From the NCBI GenBank assembly GCA_035759925.1, contig DASTTY010000062.1, forward strand, positions 1 through 5,743: a DNA stretch of 5,743 bases, written 5' to 3'. Under the pieces are notes generated by a model. It made no database searches and was not told the DNA's origin. It worked only from the letters and a program-made list of their open reading frames with translations. This stretch comes from RHKX01 sp035759925 (GTDB lineage Bacteria > Actinomycetota > Thermoleophilia > Solirubrobacterales > 70-9). Numbering within the stretch: position 1 is the stretch's first letter; each line of letters opens with the position of its first letter. Positions 1-5,225 of the stretch are shown in pieces. The position numbers and the translations under genes are program-made.

Positions 1-1
1 C

Positions 2-34
2 GCGGCCGTCGATGACGTCCGCCGCCGCGCCTAG
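2..34 (+). CDS. Possible C-terminal tail of an upstream gene (fragment)
   Basis: The window opens in a frame reading AAVDDVRRRA followed by TAG at 32-34. This could be the last ten residues of a gene that begins outside the window on the same strand. The evidence is only an open frame and a plausible composition, so no function can be assigned. The same stop codon closes the frame of the DivIVA-like gene that follows, so that gene cannot simply extend to the left in this frame. Confidence 0.2.
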   Translation, partial: AAVDDVRRRA

Positions 35-70
35 TCTCGCGGCATCGCTGGAGAGACGTTCAGCAGGTCC

Positions 71-868
71 CTGTTCGGATTTCGCCCGTCCGAGGTCGGT
101 GAGGCGATCGACGCGCTCGAGTCTGAGCTCGGACGGCGGGCCGAGGCGCTGCGCGGGCGCGAGGCCGAGGTCGAGGAGCTGAACGGGCAGCTCGACGCGC
201 TGCGACGGCGGCTCGATGCCAGCGAGGCGGAGTGCTGCGAGCTTCGGATCGAGACCGAGGACGCGCGGGCGCGGGCCGCGGAGGAGCTGCGGACGATGGC
301 GGTCTTCGCGCGCCAGCTCGAGGAGCTGCGGATCGGCGCACGCGGTGCGGCGACGCGGATCCGGCTCTGTGCCCTCCGCGAGGCGGCGGAGATGAACGCG
401 CGACTGATCGATGCGGCCGATCCACGCTCGGGCCCGGTCCGCGACCGGATCCTCGACGCGCTCGAGCGCGCGATCGACCGAATCGGCACGCAGTGGGAGG
501 ACGAACCGGGCTTCGGAGAGGTGCCGGCGGCGCCACTGACGCGGTCGGCGGCGGGGAGGGTGGCCCTCGCCAACGGCCAGCCCGGTGGGATCACACGGCG
601 CCGGGTCAGCGTCGACATCGGCCCGTTCGCGGACTTCTCGCAGCTCGTCCGCTTCGAGGACGCCGCCAACGCGATCGGCGCCACCGGCGACATCTCGCTG
701 AAGCGCTTCTCGGGTGGGCGGGCACAGATCGACGTCGGCCTGAACGAGCCGGTCGACCTGCTCCGCGAGCTCGAGGCGAGCTGCGACCTCGAGTTCCGGG
801 TCCGGTCACGGAACGACGACGAGATCGTCCTCGACGTCGACGACCGGCCGACTCCAGAGGCGGCGTAG
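71..868 (+). CDS. DivIVA-like coiled-coil protein with C-terminal alpha/beta domain; start uncertain
   Basis: The frame is open from 35 to the TAG at 866-868. Its N-terminus, FSRSLFGFRPSEVGEAI, resembles the first motif of DivIVA/Wag31-type proteins (hydrophobic, G-aromatic, then EV followed by a helix). A long heptad-like helix rich in E, R, A and L follows (about residues 10-110 counted from 71), then a flexible stretch. A C-terminal domain at about residues 177-256 alternates predicted strands and helices (RRVSVDIGPF, LVRFEDAANAI, GDISLKRF, AQIDVGL, FRVRS, EIVLDV). DivIVA-family proteins bind curved membrane or act as polar and septal scaffolds; that role here is inference. I do not recognise the C-terminal domain. 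No ATG, GTG or TTG occurs in frame before 296, which would remove the DivIVA motif. I use CTG at 71 as a provisional start, preceded by AGCAGG, but a frameshift from ATG at 12 or a rare start at 44 are alternatives. The gene is convergent with its right neighbour. Confidence 0.65.
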   Translation: MFGFRPSEVGEAIDALESELGRRAEALRGREAEVEELNGQLDALRRRLDASEAECCELRIETEDARARAAEELRTMAVFARQLEELRIGARGAATRIRLCALREAAEMNARLIDAADPRSGPVRDRILDALERAIDRIGTQWEDEPGFGEVPAAPLTRSAAGRVALANGQPGGITRRRVSVDIGPFADFSQLVRFEDAANAIGATGDISLKRFSGGRAQIDVGLNEPVDLLRELEASCDLEFRVRSRNDDEIVLDVDDRPTPEAA

Positions 869-878
869 CCGCCGGTCG

Positions 879-913
879 CGAAGCCCGGGAGCGCCGTGGC
901 GCCCCGGGCTTCG
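879..913. terminator. Hairpin between convergent genes, probable bidirectional terminator
   Basis: The arms CGAAGCCCGGG-A-GCGCC and GGCGCCCCGGGCTTCG are complementary over about 16 bp with one bulged A and a very small loop around GT. The hairpin fills most of the 64-bp gap between the stop of the DivIVA-like gene (868) and the stop of the minus-strand secreted-protein gene (933), where a terminator serving both genes is expected. There is no T-tract on either side, so termination by hairpin alone, common in high-GC actinobacteria, is an inference. Confidence 0.7.
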
Positions 914-932
914 GTGGCCATCCGGCGGACGC

Positions 933-1265
933 TCAGCGGATCTCGTCGACGATGCAGCGCTTCAGCGCCTGCTTGCCCTTGCCGCCGTACTGATTGACGA
1001 ACTCGCGCGTGTCGGTGCGCCGCTCCTGCTTGCAGTCGCGCTTGGCGCTCCGCTTCTCGTGGCGGATGCAGCGCTTCAGCGCCTGCTTGCCCTTGCCGCC
1101 GTACTGATTGACGAACTCGCGCGTGTCGGTGCGCCGCTCCTGCTTGCACTCCTGCTTTGCGGCGCTGTGGATTCCGGCTGCTTCAGCATTGGCCGGCGTG
1201 GCGATGGCCGCTGCCGTGAGCGCCGCCGCAGTGGCGGCAAGGACGGCCTTCCAGAGATTCTTCAT
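933..1265 (-). CDS. Small secreted basic protein with two identical Cys-bracketed modules
   Basis: This 110-residue protein begins with a Sec signal peptide: MKNLWK, a hydrophobic Ala-rich core (residues 7-22), then TPANA with predicted cleavage after A27. The mature part carries two copies of a 28-residue module (residues 40-67 and 78-105) that starts with CKQER, contains EFVNQYGGKGK and ends with KRCI. A ten-residue Lys/Arg-rich linker joins them. Each module has one Cys at each end (C40/C66 and C78/C104), suggesting one disulfide per module outside the membrane. From memory, similar modules (Cys, ER, D, F, YGGNGKNAFGKC) are common in short secreted proteins of Thermoleophilia; their function is unknown to me. 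The mature protein is strongly basic, so binding to an acidic envelope polymer or nucleic acid is possible but unproven. Start choice is secure: ATG preceded by GGAGGAAA. The gene lies 75 bp downstream of the histidine kinase and has a regulator-like repeat ahead of it. Confidence 0.88.
   Translation of the reverse strand: MKNLWKAVLAATAAALTAAAIATPANAEAAGIHSAAKQECKQERRTDTREFVNQYGGKGKQALKRCIRHEKRSAKRDCKQERRTDTREFVNQYGGKGKQALKRCIVDEIR
951..1034 (-). repeat. 84-bp perfect direct repeat, copy encoding the C-terminal module
   Basis: This segment is identical base for base to 1065-1148 and encodes residues 78-105 of the secreted protein. It begins and ends exactly on Cys and Cys-Ile codons, so the repeated unit is 28 whole codons. 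Identity ends at both edges (950 differs from 1064, 1035 from 1149). Confidence 0.97.
1065..1148 (-). repeat. 84-bp perfect direct repeat, copy encoding the N-terminal module
   Basis: This is the second copy, offset by 114 bp (38 codons) and encoding residues 40-67. The 30-bp spacer between copies encodes a ten-residue linker that is not repeated at the DNA level, although SAKRD before one module echoes SAAKQE before the other. Confidence 0.97.
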
Positions 1266-1269
1266 CGGG

Positions 1270-1277
1270 TTTCCTCC
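1270..1277 (-). promoter_or_regulatory. Strong Shine-Dalgarno site of the secreted-protein gene
   Basis: Read on the minus strand this is GGAGGAAA, followed by CCCG and the ATG at 1265. It is the best ribosome-binding site in the window and fixes the start. It suggests the short protein is made at a high level. Confidence 0.8.
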
Positions 1278-1318
1278 AGTGGATCGCTTTGTGGTGCAGG
1301 CCGGAGGATGGGATGACG

Positions 1319-1337
1319 CGATTAGAGGTCGATTAGA
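1319..1337 (-). promoter_or_regulatory. Candidate response-regulator operator: direct repeat with 11-bp period
   Basis: On the plus strand CGATTAGA occurs at 1319-1326 and again at 1330-1337, exactly 11 bp apart; on the transcribed strand this is two copies of TCTAATCG. The site lies between the kinase stop codon (1341) and the secreted-protein start, 54-72 bp upstream of its ATG. OmpR-family regulators typically bind as head-to-tail dimers on direct repeats about one helical turn apart. The same element occurs at 3893-3911 ahead of the regulator's own operon. An alternative reading is two overlapping -10-like TCTAAT hexamers. I cannot identify a convincing -35/-10 pair nearby. Confidence 0.55.
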
Positions 1338-1340
1338 CCG

Positions 1341-2741
1341 TCATGAGGGCTCCGGGGCCGTCGTCTGCCGTCGTACCGCCGGAACCGAGATGGTCACGAT
1401 GGCGCCACCGGATTCGTTGTTGGCCACCGTGACCGTGCCGCCATGGGCCGCAGCGATCGAGTCGACGATCGAGAGGCCGAGGCCCGCACCTCCCTCCGCC
1501 GTGCCGTGGGCACGGGCGAACCGTTCGGTCGCTCCCTCGAGCAGCTCGTCGGGGAATCCCGGCCCTGCATCGGATACGGCGAGCTCGATCCGCCCGCCGC
1601 GACGCGCCGCTCCGATGACGATCTCGCCGTCACCGTGGCGGATCGCGTTCTCGACCAGGTTCGAGAGCGCCTGCTCGATCCGGAGCGGGTCGATTTCCGC
1701 GTCGAGGCTCGCCGGGACGTCGGTCGTGATCGCGCGTTCGCCGGCGTGGGCCGCGTGACCGGTTGCAACCTTGCGGGCCAGCCGCGCGATCGCGACCCGT
1801 TCCGGTCGCAGCGGCAGGCGGCCGTCGTCGGCGCGGGCGAGAACCAGCAGGTCGTCGGCCAGGCGGGAGAGCCGGTCCACCTCGTCGCCGCCGGAGTGGA
1901 GGGCGCTTCGCAGCCGCTCCTCGTCGCCGTCATCCTCGAGGGCGAGCTCGATCTCGGCCTTGAGGATCGCAAGTGGGGTGCGCAGCTCGTGGCCGGCATC
2001 GGCGACGAGCCGGCGCTCGCGCTCGATCGCCGCCTCGAGCCGGGCGAGCATGTCATTGAGGGTCCGCGCGAGGCTCGTGATCTCGTCGTCGGCGGGGCCA
2101 AGAGGAAGGCGCCGGCCGGGCTCGTCGCTGCTGATCCGGGCGGCGCGGCGGCGCATCGCCTCGACCGGGCGCAGGGCGGCCGCGGCCACGAAGTATGCGG
2201 CAAGCGACGAGATCAGGAGCGCGACCGGGCCGCCGACCAGTAGCAGGCGCTCGAGGGCTGCGAGCGTCCGGTCGTGATCCGCCAGGGAGGCGCCGACGAC
2301 CGCGACATAGCGGACGCCGTCGTCCTGGCTGCGCTGGGCGACGACGCGCATGTGCCCCCCGGGGCCGTCGACGTCGACGTGGCCGACCCGCCCGCGGAGG
2401 AGCCCCTGCACCTGCTCGTGCGTGAGCAGAGGCTCCTGCCGGAGCTCATCGCTGGTGGCATCGACGACCCCGTTGGGGCCTAGCACCTGCACGTCCCCCT
2501 CGGTATCGACGCGGCCGAGAGGATCCTGAACGGGGTCGCCGAGGTCGTCGCCGTCGTCGCGAACGATCGCCACAACCGCTGCCAGCCGCGCGGCGAGCTC
2601 GCGCTCGATCCGGGCGTCGAAGTTCGCGTCGGTGCGTTCGTAGACGAACAGGCCGACGGCGGTGAGCACGACCGCCATCACCGCGGCGAACGCGAGGACC
2701 AGCCGAAGCCGGATCGGGATCGCGGCGATCCGCGCCCTCAA
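1341..2741 (-). CDS. Sensor histidine kinase with HAMP domain (two-component system)
   Basis: This 466-residue membrane kinase has a transmembrane helix at about 11-34, an extracytoplasmic sensor region of about 130 residues (35-162), and a second helix at about 165-189. A HAMP linker follows (from RPVEAM at 191 to about 240). The HisKA H-box is VADAGHELRTPLAIL, with phospho-acceptor His251. The HATPase domain shows the N-box NLVENAIRHG (361-370), G1 DAGPGF (391-396) and G2 GGAGLGLSI (417-425). All residues expected for autophosphorylation are present. The start is TTG at 2741: the sequence TTGA serves as this start and the stop of the response regulator, giving translational coupling, and GGGGGAA lies just upstream. 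The first internal ATG would fall within the first membrane helix. The kinase presumably phosphorylates Asp51 of the adjacent regulator in response to an envelope signal; the PepSY-like protein encoded upstream may help sensing. The signal is unknown. Confidence 0.95.
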   Translation of the reverse strand: MRARIAAIPIRLRLVLAFAAVMAVVLTAVGLFVYERTDANFDARIERELAARLAAVVAIVRDDGDDLGDPVQDPLGRVDTEGDVQVLGPNGVVDATSDELRQEPLLTHEQVQGLLRGRVGHVDVDGPGGHMRVVAQRSQDDGVRYVAVVGASLADHDRTLAALERLLLVGGPVALLISSLAAYFVAAAALRPVEAMRRRAARISSDEPGRRLPLGPADDEITSLARTLNDMLARLEAAIERERRLVADAGHELRTPLAILKAEIELALEDDGDEERLRSALHSGGDEVDRLSRLADDLLVLARADDGRLPLRPERVAIARLARKVATGHAAHAGERAITTDVPASLDAEIDPLRIEQALSNLVENAIRHGDGEIVIGAARRGGRIELAVSDAGPGFPDELLEGATERFARAHGTAEGGAGLGLSIVDSIAAAHGGTVTVANNESGGAIVTISVPAVRRQTTAPEPS

Positions 2742-3412
2742 CCGTTCCCCCGCCAGCGATAGCCGATCCCCCTGACCGTCTCGATCGAGTCGGTGCCGAA
2801 GGGCTCATCGATCTTCGCCCGCAGGTAGCGCACGTAGACGTCGACCACGTTCGAGCGGTTCTCGTACTCGTTGTCCCAGACGTGCTCGAGCAGCTGGAGC
2901 CTGCTCAGCGCACGGCCCGGACGGCTCATGAACGTCTCCAACATCGCGAACTCGATCGGTGAGAGCTCGATCCCTGTCGCTCCGCGGTGAACGGTCCGTG
3001 CGGCCGGATCGAGGGCCAGATCACCGGATTCGAGAACCGTCGGGCGCGGCTCGCGGCCGCGACGCGCCATCGCCCGCAGCCGTGCTTCGAGCTCGGCAAA
3101 GGCGAATGGCTTGGTCAGATAGTCGTCAGCCCCGCCGTCGAGGCCCTCCACCCGGTCCTCGATCGCATCGCGTGCGGTCAGCACCAGGATCGGGGTCCAG
3201 ATCTCGTCGTCCCGGAGGCGACGGCAGACCTCGAACCCGTCGATGCCGGGCAGCATCACGTCGAGAACGATCGCGTCGTAGGACGTCGACCCGGCCATCC
3301 AGAGGACGTCCTCGCCGTTGCCGGCATGGTCGACTGCGATGCCGCGCTTGCGGAGGCCGGTGCGAATCAGCGCCGCCAGCTTCGGCTCGTCCTCGACGAT
3401 CAGGACGCGCAT
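2738..3412 (-). CDS. OmpR/PhoB-family response regulator
   Basis: This 224-residue regulator has a receiver domain at 1-115 with the acidic pair E7/D8, phospho-acceptor D51 in VLDVMLPGIDG, the switch threonine T79 in LVLTARD, and K101 in YLTKPF. A winged-helix DNA-binding domain follows at about 125-222, with ELSPIEFAMLE, the recognition-helix region NRSNVVDVYVRYLRAKID, and the C-terminal wing hairpin IETVRGIGYRW typical of the family. Length matches the family. ATG at 3412 gives the canonical MRVLIVEDE beginning; only a modest GAGGCGA lies upstream. The gene sits 27 bp downstream of the PepSY-like gene and overlaps the kinase start, so the three are almost certainly co-transcribed. Candidate DNA targets are the TTAGA repeats with 11-bp spacing at 3893-3911 (its own operon) and 1319-1337 (secreted-module gene); this target assignment is inference. 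Confidence 0.96.
   Translation of the reverse strand: MRVLIVEDEPKLAALIRTGLRKRGIAVDHAGNGEDVLWMAGSTSYDAIVLDVMLPGIDGFEVCRRLRDDEIWTPILVLTARDAIEDRVEGLDGGADDYLTKPFAFAELEARLRAMARRGREPRPTVLESGDLALDPAARTVHRGATGIELSPIEFAMLETFMSRPGRALSRLQLLEHVWDNEYENRSNVVDVYVRYLRAKIDEPFGTDSIETVRGIGYRWRGNG
2745..2751 (-). promoter_or_regulatory. Shine-Dalgarno-like site supporting the TTG start of the kinase
   Basis: The minus strand reads GGGGGAA, then CGG and the TTG start. The site lies inside the last codons of the response regulator, as expected for re-initiation by ribosomes finishing the upstream gene. It supports TTG over internal codons. Confidence 0.6.
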
Positions 3413-3439
3413 GCTTCGCCTCGGCGACCGGGGTCGTGA

Positions 3440-3844
3440 TCAGTCGTCGTAGGGGACGTTGTCGACACGACGGAGATTGTCGTCGAGAGCGACGTCGATC
3501 TCCCCCCGGTCGGTCATCACCTCGACCTCGTATGCCTCGCCGGGATCGTCGGAGCGGTCGATCTCGACCGCCGTCCCGCCGCCGACCGCCGCGACGGCAG
3601 CCGCGCCGGCGCGCCTCGCCTCGGTTCGACCGAGCGGGGCGTCGTCGGTGTCGAGCTGGGGAGCGGTCGTCGTCGGCGCGGCGGAGCTGCGCTCCGCCGC
3701 GGGCAGAGCAGCGGTTTCGGGCGGCGTGACGCCGGTCTCTTCGCCGCCTTCGTCGCCGGTCGTGATCAGCACCCCGACGAGGCCGCCCAGGACGAGCGCC
3801 GCCGCCACGATCCCCACTGCCACGGGCCGACCGATCTTGCTCAT
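3440..3844 (-). CDS. Membrane-anchored PepSY-like protein
   Basis: This 134-residue protein has a short cytoplasmic start (MSKIGRP), one transmembrane helix at about 8-28, and a low-complexity linker rich in T, P, A, E and D (30-70). The C-terminal domain (about 72-134) fits the PepSY pattern: a helix RRAGAAAVAAVGGGTAVEI, then the strand pair AYEVEVMTDRGEIDVALDDN. PepSY domains are often extracytoplasmic and occur beside two-component systems and peptidases; inhibition of proteases or modulation of a kinase has been proposed for them. Here the domain would face outward, beside the sensor part of the kinase, so it may be an accessory sensor. ATG at 3844 is preferred because GGAAGG stands seven bases upstream; a TTG at 3859 is in frame but overlaps that site. 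It is the first gene of the regulator-kinase operon. The PepSY assignment is from the pattern alone. Confidence 0.82.
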   Translation of the reverse strand: MSKIGRPVAVGIVAAALVLGGLVGVLITTGDEGGEETGVTPPETAALPAAERSSAAPTTTAPQLDTDDAPLGRTEARRAGAAAVAAVGGGTAVEIDRSDDPGEAYEVEVMTDRGEIDVALDDNLRRVDNVPYDD

Positions 3845-3851
3845 CCTGATC

Positions 3852-3857
3852 CCTTCC
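3852..3857 (-). promoter_or_regulatory. Shine-Dalgarno site fixing the PepSY-like gene start
   Basis: GGAAGG on the minus strand, seven bases before ATG at 3844. It overlaps the competing in-frame TTG at 3859, so the shorter protein is favoured. Confidence 0.6.
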
Positions 3858-3892
3858 AATCGCTCACCTTGCCGGGCCAGCGTCGCCGACGT

Positions 3893-3911
3893 CGATTAGA
3901 AACGAGTTAGA
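3893..3911 (-). promoter_or_regulatory. Candidate response-regulator operator ahead of the PepSY-regulator-kinase operon
   Basis: The plus strand has CGATTAGA at 3893-3900 and GAGTTAGA at 3904-3911, sharing TTAGA with an exact 11-bp period. The first copy is the same octamer as both copies at 1319-1337. The site is 49-67 bp upstream of the ATG at 3844, nearly the same distance as the other site from its gene, and it overlaps the stop codon of the YtoQ-family gene. Autoregulation by the downstream OmpR-type regulator is the simplest reading. No clear sigma-70 promoter elements can be assigned next to it. Confidence 0.5.
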
Positions 3912-4374
3912 GCCGGCCCTCGATCGCGTAGCGGAGGATCGCGACGACCTGCTCGGGCTCGCGGGCGACCGCGAGGGCGGCTCGGTCGACCTCCTTGAGG
4001 GCGTGGTCGTGCTCAGGCGGGTGGAGGGTGATCAGCGGCGTGTCGAGGGCTGCCGCCTGGCCGGCGTCGAAGGCGGCGTTCCACTGCTTGTACTTGTCGC
4101 CGAAACGGACGACGACGACGTCTGCCTCGCGCAGCAGGGTGCCGGTGCGGATCGCGTTGACGCCGGCGCCCTTGTGGTCGTGCCAGAACTTGGCGTCCTC
4201 GGCGCCGAGGATCGCGACGCCGCAGTCGTCGCTGGCGGCGTGGTCGGTGACCGGATGGGTGAGGACGACCGGCAGGCCCGCGTCGGCGACTCCGGCGGCG
4301 ATCCGATCGCGCCAGTCGGAGTGGATCTCGCCGGCGAGATAGACGACCCAGGTGCGCTGCGGCTCGTCGCTCAT
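3907..4374 (-). CDS. ytoQ: YtoQ-family protein
   Basis: This 155-residue soluble protein matches the YtoQ family along its length. It has VVYLAGEIHSDWR near the start (10-22), a central AIRTGTLLREADVVVVRFGDKYKQWNAAFDAGQA block (about 74-107), and PLITLHPPEHDHALKEVD (113-130). The family is named after a Bacillus subtilis protein and is related in fold, as I understand it, to nucleoside 2-deoxyribosyltransferase-like and TIR-like Rossmann proteins; its reaction is not established to my knowledge. The start ATG at 4374 places YLAGEIHSDW at the usual distance from the N-terminus. GGGAG overlapping the stop codon of the upstream membrane-protein gene is the likely ribosome site, though its 12-base spacing is long. 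The 16-bp gap indicates co-transcription with that gene. Confidence 0.88.
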   Translation of the reverse strand: MSDEPQRTWVVYLAGEIHSDWRDRIAAGVADAGLPVVLTHPVTDHAASDDCGVAILGAEDAKFWHDHKGAGVNAIRTGTLLREADVVVVRFGDKYKQWNAAFDAGQAAALDTPLITLHPPEHDHALKEVDRAALAVAREPEQVVAILRYAIEGRL

Positions 4375-4390
4375 CGGGGATCAGCGCTCC

Positions 4391-5095
4391 CTAGCGCGCC
4401 GAGCCGAAGATCCGCAACAGGAACAGGAAGAGGTTGATGAAGTCGAGATAGAGGGAGAGCGCCCCGAGGATCGACGCCTTCCGCAGCGTCTCGCTGTCGG
4501 CGCCGCTCTCGCCGATCTGCTTGATCTTCTGCATGTCGTAGGCGGTCAGGGCGCAGAAGAGAAGGACGCCGCCGAAGGTCACGAACCAGTAGAGGACCGA
4601 GTTGGCCCAGAACATGTTCACGATCAGCCCGATGACGATCCCGATCAGGCCCATGAAGAGGATCGAGCGCATCCCCGACAGGTCTCGCTTGGTGGCGTAC
4701 CCGTAGACGGCCATGCCGCCGAACATGCCGGCGGCGACGCCGAACGCGCTGGCGATCGAGGCGGTCGTGTAAGCCTCGAGGATGATCGAGAAGATGAACC
4801 CGTTGAGGGCGGCGTAGACGAGGAAGAGGAACGTCGCGACCGGGTAGCTGATCCGGTTGATCCCGGCCGAGATCGTGATCACGAGCCCGATCTGGACGAC
4901 GAACATGACGATCCAGGCGACCGCGTGGTCCTCGAACCAGCTGATCATGTCGCTGCTGGCTGCCACGTAGGCGGCGATCCCCGCCGTCAGGGCGAGGCCG
5001 ACGAACATCCAGCCGAACACCGAGGTGAGAAACGACTGCCGCGCCAGCTGGACGTCGGCGCCGCGAACCGTCGTCGTCCCGTACTGCTCGTCCAT
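4391..5095 (-). CDS. Bax inhibitor-1 (BI-1/YccA/TMBIM) family membrane protein
   Basis: This 234-residue polytopic protein has seven hydrophobic segments, at about 26-45, 57-78, 84-107, 113-133, 143-163, 167-186 and 207-231. Family signatures include the N-terminal RQSFLTSVFGWMFVGLALTA, the YATKRDLSGM loop (133-142), YDMQKIKQ (186-193) and GALSLYLDFINLFLFLLRIFG (211-231) at the C-terminus. BI-1 homologues are proton- or calcium-sensitive leak channels in some bacteria, and E. coli YccA modulates FtsH; the role here is unknown. The start is ATG at 5095, with AGGGAG ten bases upstream. The frame stays open far upstream to 5719, but that extension is antisense to the endonuclease and tRNA and is not coding. 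A possible promoter is the minus-strand TATTCT at 5156-5151, but no good -35 partner is evident. The gene heads a two-gene unit with ytoQ. Confidence 0.95.
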   Translation of the reverse strand: MDEQYGTTTVRGADVQLARQSFLTSVFGWMFVGLALTAGIAAYVAASSDMISWFEDHAVAWIVMFVVQIGLVITISAGINRISYPVATFLFLVYAALNGFIFSIILEAYTTASIASAFGVAAGMFGGMAVYGYATKRDLSGMRSILFMGLIGIVIGLIVNMFWANSVLYWFVTFGGVLLFCALTAYDMQKIKQIGESGADSETLRKASILGALSLYLDFINLFLFLLRIFGSAR

Positions 5096-5211
5096 CTCCA
5101 AGGGGCTCCCTCTCGTTCGGCGCCCCCGATGCGGGGCGATCTCAGCCCTGAGAATACTCGCCGGACCTCTCGTTCCCTGCCGTTCAGCGGTAGCTCCGTC
5201 CGGTAGCAATG

Positions 5212-5225
5212 CGAACATACGTTCG
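5212..5225. promoter_or_regulatory. LexA/SOS-box-like palindrome
   Basis: CGAACATACGTTCG has perfect five-base arms (CGAAC/GTTCG) around ATAC and matches the Gram-positive and actinobacterial SOS consensus GAAC-N4-GTTC. It lies immediately before the endonuclease GTG and shares its first base, so LexA bound there would block transcription of that gene, especially if its mRNA has little or no leader. It is also 117 bp upstream of the divergent BI-1 gene. No ribosome-binding site fits between the box and the GTG, which is consistent with leaderless translation. LexA control is inference from the motif. Confidence 0.65.

Noticed and set aside
951..1148. Short CRISPR-like array
   Set aside because: There are only two copies of an 84-bp unit, both in frame in a coding gene with Cys-bounded modules. 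There is no spacer series and no cas gene.
31..1149. Long minus-strand open frame of 372 codons over the DivIVA-like gene and the repeat gene
   Set aside because: It is rich in Ser and Arg with no domain pattern and lies antisense to a well-supported coiled-coil gene. It is a shadow frame in high-GC DNA.
1443..2277. Plus-strand open frames opposite the histidine kinase
   Set aside because: Composition is that of antisense high-GC coding DNA, and the minus-strand kinase has all its motifs intact.
3871..3895. Possible terminator hairpin (CGTCG/CGACG) after ytoQ
   Set aside because: The arms leave a loop of only one base and there is no T-tract, so it would not fold usefully.
4352..5206. Plus-strand 284-codon frame rich in Glu, Asp and Arg opposite ytoQ and the BI-1 gene
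   Set aside because: The acidic and basic repeats are the antisense of hydrophobic membrane-segment codons, and both minus-strand genes have clear family signatures.
5190..5206. GTAGCTCCGTCCGGTAG, partly like the tRNA D-arm at 5651-5667 (13 of 17 bases), as a remnant of an older tRNA end or attachment-site duplication
   Set aside because: Only a seven-base exact core is shared, and similarity stops on both sides. A rough estimate for matching about 130 bases against the tRNA does not exclude chance. Comparison with an empty site in a relative would decide.
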